From NCBI GenBank assembly GCA_958496175.1, contig OY292276.1, positions 28,166,001 to 28,230,000 on the forward strand: 64,000 bases of DNA, in the 5' to 3' direction. Under the pieces are notes generated by a model. That model searched no databases. It was not told where the DNA came from and worked only from the letters and a program-made list of their open reading frames with translations. This document shows positions 35,601 to 46,900 of the stretch, piece by piece. Every line of letters starts with the position of its first letter. Within the stretch, counting starts at the first letter, position 1. The position numbers were made by a program, and so were the translations under genes. The stretch is from Sisyra terminalis. Taxonomy: Eukaryota; Arthropoda; Insecta; Neuroptera; Sisyridae.

Positions 35601-38600
35601 CGAAATAATTTCTTTTAAAGATTCGGAAGCAGAATCTCAAACTTGTCATACGACTGCTGGAACTCGTTTACCTTCATCATCCTCCTCTTTCTATTTGGAT
35701 TTAGATCTGGGAGCAAACACCGTCCATTTAGTTCGACCTGGAAGCATCACTCCAAATGATGACCAAAACATAATAACCTCCAGTGCAATAGATTCAGGTC
35801 AAAATACTAATCTTAACAGTGAAATTTCAGTCGTAAACAGTAATATCGAACATGAAATTGTACCAAAATCTGGTTGGTTTAATTTGAAACAGCTTCGTGA
35901 AGAATATGGAGAATCTGAGGCCTATTTAACATTGAACAAAGCATGGTCACAGCATAGAACTGCACTGTTGTATCAACTCTTAAATGCGTATGGTCTTGAT
36001 GAAAATTGGGCTCAGATCATTCAGCCTTTAATCGATGAAGTTATTGAAGTGGTTCGTCCTGATATGTACCATGATGCTGAAGTTATGGATATTCGAGAAT
36101 ATGTTCGAGTAAAGACTGTTCCAGGTGAAATTTTTGGAAGGAACGAGTGTTGTGTAGTACGAGGAATTGTGTGTTCAAAAAATGTAGCACATAAATGTAT
36201 GCAAGGTGAACGATTAAATCCACAAATTTTACTTTTGGCTTGTTCTCTTGTTTACCAAAGAAATGAGGGAAAGTTGATGTCTCTGGAACCAGTTTTAATG
36301 CAGGTAATTCAATTAAATATAAACATATACTTTAGGACGCGTCAAAGAATTTTACTTTGTTGTTGTTTTCTTTTAAACAAATTCTAACGTTTTATTTAAC
36401 TACTAAGACATCTGTTACAATTTAAGCTTCTTACGATATATAAACTGTTACAGATAATGCATTGCATTTTTTTTAATTTTTATAAAAATAAAATAGGAAT
36501 AGATGTTTTGCTTATCTTCTGATTTTTGTAACCAACTAAGGACACAAGAATCTCCCACAAATCATACGAGAATCTACAAACATATATTTGTAGAAAGGCT
36601 CTACAAAAAAGGTGTCTAATTATTTCCAATAAATTTATTTATACAAAATTATCTACACTTTAATTCCATCAATATTCTGAAAATTTTAGTGTCTAATTTT
36701 TATTTAATTTTAAATTTTAGAGTCATAATACTTAGTGGTATAATACTTCTATACTTACTACTTTAATATATCGCGACAAAATATAGCTATTTAAATATAG
36801 CGCGACTGAAATTTGAATAATTTTTGAAGAAGTAAACAATTTTTAAACCTTGATTAAAGAATTTTTTATCACATTAACAGCTATTATATTAAAAAACATG
36901 TATTTGTGGTAAATTTACAAAACATACAATTTTTTTTTCTAAAGTTACGTTTTGAAGAATACTATTTACAGAAATTAGACATTTTCAAAATAATTACTTA
37001 TTAAAAAATTACTTATGGTTTTAATTTGGATCAATATCATATTAGTCAAGAAATTTAAAAAGTAATATGTGCACTCTCTGTCATTATTTCTACTAATGAA
37101 TAGGAAAACAAACATACTGTTTTATTTCAGGAACATGAGTATTTAAGAAACGCTACAGCTAGAATTTTAGCCATGAAACCAGATGTAGTATTAGTTGGAC
37201 GAAATGCTTCACGCTTAGCCCAACAACTTTTGGGCGAAGCAGGGGTAGTTTTGGTCAACACTGTAAAAACCAGTATAATGGAAAGATTGGCTCGAGCTTC
37301 TAAAGCCGAACTTGTTCCTAGTATTGATGCTGCAAACGTTGGTCGCCGATCTTGGAGATTAGCCACATGCCAAAAATTTTACACCAAACAGCTAAAAGAT
37401 GATCAAAGTAAAATTAAAAAGCCTTACTTATATTTCAATTTTTTTAAAACTTATTTTATTTTTGTAGATAGAACAAAAACATTAATGTTTTTCGAGGGTC
37501 TTCCTTTAGGACATCTAGCGTGCACAATACTACTGCGTGGTGGATCTAAATTAGAACTAAAAAAATTAAAACGTGTGACTTTATGGATGTTATACGCTAG
37601 CTATAATTGGAGATTGGAAAATTCTTTCCTAATGGACGAGTTTGCTAAACCTCCGTCTTTGAAAATGGATCTATTTCTTGCAGAAAGTAAAGAATCTAGC
37701 ATCCAAAATGATAAACACACAACTGAAAAGAAGCTTAATAAATCAAATGAAAATAAAAAATCAGGAGTCGCACTCAAAAAGAATAATTCAGATAATAGCA
37801 ATTTAATTGAGTCATCTTTGAATACTTCCAGTTATAAATCTGAAACTGAAAAAGTTGAATCTTTCCTGGACCCTTTACAGTGTGCTGAAGATGATGTTTT
37901 TTGTGATAATGAAGTTCAACAGTTATTAGTAACTGAAATACCTTTAGCAAATCGTTTTCGTAAAGCCTTAGATGGAACAATTTTATCTATTTCTCCCTAT
38001 TTAACATTCGCAATTCCATTTTTGGAAACAGAAATCGGGCGACATTGCAAACTGAGAAAGTTCTTTCCACTTGATATGTACTATTCAAACCAATTTTCAG
38101 AAGATACAACCAAAAATATTTCCAATGTTTCTACACCATCAACGGTGTCTCGAGATGACTACTACATGAATTTGGAGAACATAGCGTTAAAACCGCAACA
38201 TCCTTTTATAACAGCAAAATTGAAATCAAGTGCAAATAGCAATGAAGTTCAGACTTTATTAGCACATTTTCGGGCATGTGGAGGACGATTAAATCATCAA
38301 AAAATAATACGCAAATCAAACGATACTCAAAATGTTAAAAACGATACAATTAATCCTGAAAACCATTCGAATAAGAATTCGCAAATGATCGATGCATTAG
38401 ATATTGAAAATCATCAACGTTTAGCTGTGTTATTTTGTTCTTTTAGTCAAGAATCGAATAATGCTCCTGCATTTTGTGTAAATCCATGGATTGTAAACAT
38501 GCATTTTTATGGAAAAAATGATATATCTTTGGGAGCGTTTCTTGAAAGGTATTGTTTTCGTGATTCATACAAATGCCAGTCTCCAACTTGTGATACACCA

Positions 38601-41600
38601 ATGTTAAAGCACATAAGACGTTTTGTTCATCATAACGGATGTGTTACGGTCATTTTGAATCGTCTCGATACAAAACTTTCTACTGATGATGAACGAATAG
38701 TAATATGGAGTTGGTGCACCAAATGTAACACAATGTCTCCCATTGTACCAATGTCAACTGATACTTGGTCCTTTTCCTTTGCTAAATTTTTGGAATATAA
38801 AGTTCATGGATACATGTATGGTCGTCGTGATAAAGAAGATATTTGCACTCATTCTTTGCATCATGATCATGTTCAATACTTCGGACTTAATAATATTGCC
38901 GTTTCTTTTCAATACAATCCGGTTGAAGTCTGGGAACTTTCTCTTCCACCCCCTCGAATTCAATTTGAATATGATTTAAAAGCACAGCATGATATTGTTA
39001 TTAATCAAATAAAGCAATATGCCTTAAAAGGGCATGAACTTTATTCAGCGGTACTCGACAAAATAATGTCTTTACCAGGAGATGAAACTGAAATGAAACA
39101 ACTCTTACAAACCGACCAAATGGCTTTCAAAATGAAAATAGAACAAATTCAATTGAAACTCACAAGTAAAACTGAAAATAATTCCCACCAAGATAATTTA
39201 CTTTCCATTTGGGAACTAGAAGATTCAATTATAAACATCAAATTCATGATAGCGGAAGCTTTCGATTTATGGAATAGTCGAATATGCGAAGAAATTCAAA
39301 ACCATGCTCGTTTGTTAAAAACACAAAATTCAAAACAACAAGTTTCGTCCGGTACTGCTCCTGTTAAACCATCATCAATAACATTAGAAGAAACACCAAT
39401 CGAGGGTACTATTGCCGATAGTCCAACTAGTCCTGATTGCAATGCTTTAGATGTTGCAAATGCAATAACCGAAACAACAGAAATAAAAGGCGAAGAAGCC
39501 AATGTGAATGATAATCCTGAATCTTCTAAAAATCATAATCGAATACAATCAGAAGGAACCGTTTCTGTTATTCAACAGGATAAGGATAAAGATAAGAGAA
39601 TAGTAAAAACAATCATTTCTCATTTTTTGACGCCAACGACAGATACAAATTTTATTCCAGTGAGTATGCAAATATAATTTCGTTTTATAAAGCAATTTCG
39701 GACAGTATTTAATGTAGGACGGATTTTATAATTATTTATATTCTTTTACTACATTTATATTCATTTTTCTTTATATTTCTGTCTTCTCTTCAATAATGAA
39801 GTTAAATTACAAATCCTACAAATTTATCTTTGTAACTAAGCTAAAGAAAATGTTTTGAAAAAACCCGTCTAATTTTCATTACAGTTGCTTGTAAATAAAA
39901 TTAATTTCAATTTATTTATTTTTTTGCAGTCACCGTTTTCTTTACAAGAACATTACATTCCAAACTCAGGAAAAACAATTCCATTAACAGTTTTTGAAAC
40001 AGAACCCAGTTCAATTATAGCTTTTGCTCTTACTACTCTTGAATATCGAAGAAGTTTAGATGAATTATGTAGTAAAGGTGCAAAAACTTGCGTTCTCCAA
40101 GGAAATGAATCCAAATCCAGTCCAGTGCATAAACGGAAAGTACTATCGTCAAATGAAAATACCAATGAGTTAACGTCTTCAATAGACAGTCGTACTTCTA
40201 ACACTACCATAGAGGAAACCGTGTCTGGAGTAGATGGAGAAAAAAATAAATTAGATCCAGTAAATCAAAGTCCTCATATAGATGTTCAATTTCAAGATAT
40301 CAAAGCGAATTTTCTATGTCGTGTCCATTGGGCAAAACAATTTTCTACTTTACGACGTGCTGTTTTACAAACTGAAGATAATAACTCAACCAATATCCAG
40401 TCGTCATCATTTGCCGGCTGTGAACAATGGGAAGAAAGATATATTCGTTCCCTTTCACGATCAATTCCATGGGTAGCAAAAGGTGGAAAGTCAGGATCAT
40501 TCTTTTGTAAAACTAAAGGTTTAAATAAGAGCACTTAAATCCATTGGAAACATTCAACTAAAATTTTTGTATTATTTGTAGATGAACGATTTATTTTGAA
40601 AGAAATGTCGAAAAATGAAATGGATAAGTTTTTGGAATTTGCACCAAAGTATTTTGAATATATACATAAATGTTTAACAACATCTCAACCAACATTACTT
40701 GGAAAAATTGTTGGAGTTTACAGAGTCTGTTATCGCACTGCTAATGCTAGTGAAAAGAAAAATTTTCTTATCATGGAAAATTTATTTTATAAGCGTCCCG
40801 TTACACATAAATTTGATTTAAAAGGTTCCATGAGAAATCGGCATGTAAATTCAGATGGACAAGACAGCGAAATTGTTTTGCTGGATGAAAATTTACTGAA
40901 AAGTACGGATACAAAATTAATCAATAAAATGCAAAAATTATCATTCATATTTTCTTTTTCTTTGTTTTAGTGACTTGTAAATCTCCTTTGTATATTCTTC
41001 CACACTCTAAGGCTGTGTTGACGGTTGCAATTAAAAATGATACGGAATTCTTGGCTGCTCAAGAAGTAATGGACTACTCTCTATTAGTTGGTTTAGATCC
41101 AACGAATAAGGAACTTGTCGTTGGAATAATAGGTAAGTAATCAAATATTATTTATTATTTTCCATGTAAAAGTATAATTTAGAGTAAATTCATAATGAAC
41201 CTAAACTAATATTAAAAAAGTATAGAACTCTTCAGCTTATCATTTAGTACCTTATATGGGTTTAAGTTGAACTAATGCGTATTAATAAGAGCGTAAAAGA
41301 TGTAATAATGTACCAGAACAGTGGTCGCCAAAGTAGTGGTCCGCCAAAAAATTTTGCTGGTTCGCAGAGAAATGTGAAATATATTCCACATAAAAAATCT
41401 TATTAGGGTTCGTGTCCCATTTAGAACCGTCAAATCTGACAACGTTGCATTTTATAATTTGTTTTTAAAAAAAAAAAATCACAAAAGAAAAAATCATACG
41501 ATATTAAAGTTGAATTAGCAAAAAAAAATAGAAAATAGAATAAAAATCTAAGTGGGAAATGCAACGTAGATTTGACGGTTCTAAAAAGGACATGAGCCAT

Positions 41601-42363
41601 TTTTAGTGGTACGCGGGATTAAAACTATGGGTTTAGCAGTCCATGAGGTAAAAATATTTGGTGACCGCTGTACCGGAGAATAGAAACTTATATCTGCAAT
41701 GTACATTAGACAACATTAGAGCACTAGTAACCATAGAGAACTTAAACATAGAGCTGACACATTGATCTATATAAATGGATAGTCAGCTGTACAATAAATG
41801 ACATAAATGACAAGTCAAATTAACAGTAACTGCAAGCGCCATCTACATGGGTACTGATGGGTACAAATTCGAAGTGAACTAAGGCAATTCAGTGCCTGTG
41901 TTGAAAGCGTTGGAAACTACGGTTCAAATTTTGTAAATTACAATCCACCAAAAGTAGGCTACAGACATGAAAATCGAATAATTATGCAAACAATTTTTAA
42001 CATACTCCCCCATACGTATTTCGATTGTCAAGCACTTTTATAAGTTATTCTCTGATTAAAAAGTAGTTGATATTTTCGTAAACCTTATAAAAACGAACCA
42101 AAAACAGTTTGTTTTTAATGTTTTGTCAGGATTTTTAATATATATTTATTATTTTAGATTACATAAGAACTTTTACATGGGACAAGAAACTAGAAACCAT
42201 GGTTAAAAAATCAGGAATTTTGGGAGGACAAGGTAAATTACCAACAATAATATCTCCAGATGAATATAAAGGTCGTTTTATCGCGGCTATGCATCGATAT
42301 TTTCTCCCTATTCCTGGCCGTTGGTCAGGTCTCGGATGTACTATAGATGGAACGTACAATTAA
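32615..42363 (+). CDS. PIKfyve: 1-phosphatidylinositol 3-phosphate 5-kinase (PIKfyve/Fab1), complete, 11 exons
   Basis: Kinase that converts PI3P to PI(3,5)P2 on endosomes. Exons by splice consensus and frame: 32615-32947, 33016-33205, 33281-33794, 35283-35563, 35621-36303, 37131-37407, 37468-39659, 39930-40518, 40582-40902, 40971-41132, 42158-42363. They sum to 5748 nt, 1915 aa, within the family range. Domains seen: FYVE zinc finger at about aa 125-190 (WMPD, RRHHCR, paired CxxC); DEP at about 315-380; TCP-1/Cpn60-like domain at about 530-860; Cys/His-rich region at about 1030-1260 (FCVNPW, SLGAFLERYCF); C-terminal PIPK kinase with a Gly-rich loop (GGKSGSFF), FILKEM lysine, DLKGSMRNR, MDYSLLVGLD and IIDYIRTF. 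The end of exon 1 was set at 32947 (donor GTTAGT) because it joins ALKNT directly to NLQDY as in Fab1. A donor at 32969 would also keep frame and add seven codons. Very confident of identity, slightly less of each splice site. Confidence 0.95.
34066..34229 (-). repeat. tRNA-derived SINE, copy 4, in PIKfyve intron 3
   Basis: Minus strand: AGCTACTAGTGACCGAGTGG head, GGGCTCGAATTTC (B-box), GAGCAAATTTTTGATATTTC body, CCTAGAGTCACTAAAGATCT and the AAGTGCCGGCAAATAACGA end. It is inserted antisense to the host gene. Confidence 0.75.
34440..34483 (-). mobile_element. End fragment of the hAT-like TAGTGTCCGACC element
   Basis: The sequence ending GGTTTCGGTCGGACACTA at 34483 is the inverse of the 789-1337 left end. 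No partner end was found inside PIKfyve intron 3, so it is probably a truncated insertion. Confidence 0.5.
41319..41670. mobile_element. hAT-like MITE in PIKfyve intron 10
   Basis: Starts CAGTGGTCGCCAAAG and ends with the inverse of CAGCGGTCACCAAAT. Flanks TACCAGAA (41311-41318) and TACCGGAG (41671-41678) match at 6 of 8 positions, as in a hAT target duplication. A second, internal inverted repeat (TCGTGTCCCATTTAGAACCG near 41411 and its inverse near 41563-41595) surrounds an A/T-rich centre. No coding capacity. It is 352 bp and sits wholly in the intron in front of the last coding exon. Confidence 0.8.
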
Positions 42364-42401
42364 TTGTTTTTATATACTTTATTTGTATATTTTTTTCTCA
42401 T

Positions 42402-42407
42402 AATAAA
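42402..42407 (+). terminator. Poly(A) signal of PIKfyve
   Basis: AATAAA, 39 bp after the stop codon, in a T-rich 3' UTR. Confidence 0.6.
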
Positions 42408-42618
42408 TATAAGCGATTGTATGCACTGTATAATTTAAATGAAAATATATATTTGTTATTATAAATAGTTAATATAAAACTGTTACACTTAAATTGTTGT
42501 ATCTTTTCAAACCAGTTATTGATTTTAATATTTTAACTGGTCTATTTACGAACTATACTACTTTGATTCTTCAGGTATATATTATTTTATAAATAATTTT
42601 AATTTTTATTGATTATAT

Positions 42619-42695
42619 AGCACCGCTTTATAACAACGAAAATTTTTAACAATTTGAGGGATAATAAAAATCCTTAAATCGAAATATTACCATCG
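42619..42695 (-). repeat. tRNA-derived SINE, copy 5 (3' body only)
   Basis: Minus strand: ATTTCGATTTAAGGATTTTT ... AAGCGGTGC. Only the 3' body remains. It lies about 250 bp past the PIKfyve stop. Confidence 0.4.
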
Positions 42696-42699
42696 TTAT

Positions 42700-43560
42700 C
42701 ATTACAATTGAAAGTACAGTTTGAGCACAAAATATAATATTCAAAACCTTTGGCTGTTATTAAAGCTATTCACAGGATCAAATTTCAAAAGTAAACATTT
42801 GCTGAATTTGGATTTATTAATAAGTAACTTTAGTAATTTTACTAAGGTTTTTCAGATTTTTTTCTCATTGAGTATATAATTTTTCACTCATTTTAAAAGA
42901 CTATAAAATTTTTGCAATTTCGAATTCTTATCCATATATTTATTTAACATAAATTATTGAATTTATTCCTTTACTCACTTTTGGGCTTTGAATTATTTTA
43001 ATCTTAGGGACAAGGTATAAATTAAGTGAGACAAATTTTGTCATTTCTAGATTCCTCAATCGTTTTATTAAGACAAAATAGTTTTTCGTTTGTAATTTAA
43101 AAAAAGAAAATATCCCCCCTTCTAACAGAAAGTGGAAAATTACAACCAATTACAACTTTTACAATTTAGAAAGGTTCATTATTATTATTATTTTTCTGAT
43201 AATTTCAACGATATCGGTTCTATTTCTTAAGTGTTTTTACGCAAGAAATAGGAATTTAGAGTCAGCCAAGCACTACGTACGCCTATTAATAAAATAAATT
43301 TCCTTTTCGTATTTCAAATAAATGCATAATTGAGAAAACAACAGTATTGAAATATTAAATTCTAACATGCTCACCAAAGTTCACATTCAAAAATTGCCAC
43401 TCATTGAAATATCATTGAAATTTACCAAGTGCTGACAACCTAATAGACCAAAATAGTGCTAATTTTATATATTTCATAATGGCTTATAATCAGGGAAATA
43501 AGTTATTTGGTTGGCAACATTGTTTTCCCCTTCACTTTTAATTCATTTATTCGCATCCAT
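42700..43560. other. PIKfyve-LENG8 intergenic spacer
   Basis: AT-rich; no exon. The last 150 bp (GGCTTATAATCAGGGAAATA, TTGGTTGGCAACATTG) are the likely LENG8 promoter area by position only. Confidence 0.35.
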
Positions 43561-43693
43561 TTTGCGAGAAGTTAAACTTTGTTCCAAAAAATACATAAAT
43601 GAAAAAGTGATTTTAAGCTCTTAAGTGCGTAAAATTTGTGATTTAAATATTGTGTTTTCCTATTTCAAAGTAAATATTTTAGGTTGTATATAG
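43560..43693 (+). other. LENG8: Probable non-coding first exon of LENG8
   Basis: An ATAG|GTAAGT donor at 43694 and a CCCCACTTTTCAG acceptor at 43880-43892 bracket a 199-bp intron just before the start-codon exon. The upstream edge is a guess. No start codon in the LENG8 frame is needed from here. Confidence 0.45.
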
Positions 43694-43922
43694 GTAAGTG
43701 GAAATTCCATAAATTTAATTTGTATTTGACACCACTTAAAAATATAATGTCGATTGATGAATGTGGGACATATGTTTTCTGTTTAGCTAAAATGTAGACC
43801 CCATTGCAATTATTTGTAAAATTGATATGCCAAATAGTAAAAAATTAATAAAAAGATGCATTGCGTCATAAGTAAATTTCCCCACTTTTCAGATTTGTCC
43901 CACTTCGTTGTTCGAGCCAAAA

Positions 43923-46900
43923 ATGGCCGAGAAAACTGCAAACGTTGTGCAGCAACAGTCAGATCCTACAGTTCATAACTCTGGAATGAACAATCCCTGG
44001 ATGTATCCTCCTCCATTTGGAATGTACCCATATCAAGCAGCGACGACTTATACGAATATTCAAGCACCGTACGCACATTATTATCAACAATTATATAATC
44101 AAATGGGTTACCCTCAAACCCAGCATAATATCTCCACTCTCAATAACGCGCCACCCGGTTTTAGTAATGCTACAATTGCTAAAAACGACAACGAAAATCA
44201 AAATTCTAATAATTCAAAATTAAATGAGCTTCCTCCTCTTCCTCCTGGTCCTCCACCTCCTCTACGACCGGGTAATCTTTTGCAAAAGCCAGAAAATTTT
44301 CCACCTCCCAAACAAGCTCCAAGTTCTTTTGCACCCATTAAATTTAACATAAACAAGCGTGCAGGTTTAGGTTTTAATCCAAATCAAAACAATCAAACAC
44401 AACCAACGAATAATAGTGGCGCTGCTAAAAAGAAGCGTAAACGTAACAAAAATAATCAACACCTTCAGCAGCAACTACAACAGCAACAGCAATTTCAGAA
44501 TAATTTTTACAATCAACAGTCTAATCAGAACGCCCATTTTATTGTTATGCCACCGCTACCACCCCCACAGAATGAAACTCCAAAACCGGCGCCTCCTCCA
44601 GAGGTCATGCCACCATTACCCCCTTTACCACCGCCAGAAACACCACCAACACCCCCATCAACGTCCGAAAGCTCATCGTCAACTTCAACACCGACTGCAT
44701 TTCCATCAATAGTCAAAAACACACCAACAATGCCCACACGACCAAAAGGGCTTGTATTTAATTCAACTGGCGATTGGCCACAAGAACTTAAAGATTACGT
44801 AAACAAGTGTTACGCAAAATGCAAAACGGAATTAGACAAAGATCAGGTAGAAATTGTCCTTACGGGTAAGATAACAGCAGCGATTTCGTCCGGAGAATTA
44901 TATGTAAAAGATTGGAGCAAAGAGCCATTGCCAAGTATTCATAGTGAACGTATGAATTTAGTTGTTAAAACTGTTCCTGGACAATTGGCCATGTTCCAAA
45001 ATGGAACCACAAAACCAGGTTTAGGTAGGGGTAAAAAATCAGGTCTATCTGCAGCAATGGGAGCTAGACTTGGAGCTAGAGCCTCTACATTACGAGGACG
45101 GTCTCGTAGTCGTTCCCGCTCCGACTCTAGGTCACCTCCACGTGGTTATCGACGGTCATCCCGCTCCAACTCAAAGAGTCCACGGCGTCGTAGATCTTCA
45201 CGAAGGTTTGTATTATTTTTTTTTAAACATACGTTTTGCATCTTCTTTATTAATTGTTTCAAAGAATAATATTTTTGATTCCAAGTTATTTTTCACTTTT
45301 ATAAATCTTATCAAACAGACACTATTGAGAACTGACCAGTAGGCGAGGCTTAAAAAACATGGCTACGTATTGTGTGCAACCAATAAATTGCCCATAAGCT
45401 TACATAGAATTTGTGTTATTGTTTTAATTTGTATTTATTTTCTTTAAAAGAAATTTATGATTGGGTTGAGTCAAATCCAGCTGAGAAAAATGGTTATAAA
45501 TACAGAAAAAATTCTTGAAGCTAAACATTTAATTAAATGTGGTAAAATAATGAAAATACTAGCAATAATGCGGTAAATTTTACAGCGTTTTATTTACAAT
45601 GTTCTCATATAAAAGAAGCTCACGAAATTCAAGGATCAATTTTGAAACTAGGATTTTTTTTGCTTTCTTTCTAAACAAATTTTTGACTTAAAGAAAATTG
45701 CCACTAGACTTTGGTATACCAAGAAAACTTTTTTCTACATTTTATCTGATTTACTATTATAACCATTTTAGCATAGCATAGTAAATTCTACTTTTTCCTT
45801 TTACAATGACTTAATTTAATATTTTCAATTTCAAATAAAAAAGTCGAATTTGATTGTTAATTTAATTTTCACTTGATTTAGTTACATATAAAAAGCATAC
45901 AAAAATTAGTACTTTTTTTGGTCACCAAACGTCGCGACCGAAGTGTCTTTAAATCCTTATATTATTGTAATATGAAATAATTTGTATTCTTATTCCGGAT
46001 ATACACTTATCGCAAACATTACTGGCGAACGTATACTGTAAATCCAATTTACTCTAATAAAACCTCAATAGTAGTTTAATAAACCTTCAGTTGTAATTTC
46101 TAATATTCAAATATGTCATTGTTCGCCCTGAACATGTATTCCTTTTATTTACCGATTGTCAACAAAACACTAAAATGTTTGTCCGCGTGTAAATCAAGCA
46201 TTAGATTCCATAGACATAAAGAATTTTTTTTAAATGTTACTCAAATTTTTATCAAATTTATAATTATTTCATTGAAAAACAATTTTGGTTGTGAAAATTT
46301 TCATATTTTTAATTAAATATTTCTCATTGTTACAGCTCTTCTACTTCCAACAGTAGTGGTGATTCGAATTTTATACCCTTAAATTCAAAAGCAAATAAAG
46401 AAAAGGGTCGCGGAAAAAACACTGATAGATTACTTTTAGCCAAAGGCGGTATAGCAAAACAAACGAAAATGAGCAAAAAACAGTTGAAAGCATTAAAAAA
46501 ATCAGCATTTTATTCACAATTTAGTCAAGTAGGAGGAGATACTGAGGAAAATTCGGAAAAGTTGCAACAACGTGCAGCTCGTTTCAGCAACTCAGGAGCT
46601 AACAAAGTTGTTACAAGCATTGCATCATCTATTGTACCATCCGGTAGAAAACCTCGACTCAGTAAAATCGTTATAGATGAAGCGAACAGTGGAGAGTGCG
46701 AATGGACTGATTTACACATTGTTGGAATTTGCCAGGATTTGGAAAAATCGTTTCTACGACTTACAAAAGCACCGTCTGCAACCGAAGTTCGACCAGTTAA
46801 TGTTCTTAAATTGTCCCTTAAAAATGTTAAAGATAAATGGATAGAAAAGAAGGATTATTTTTATGCATGTGATCAACTCAAATCAATTCGACAGGATCTA

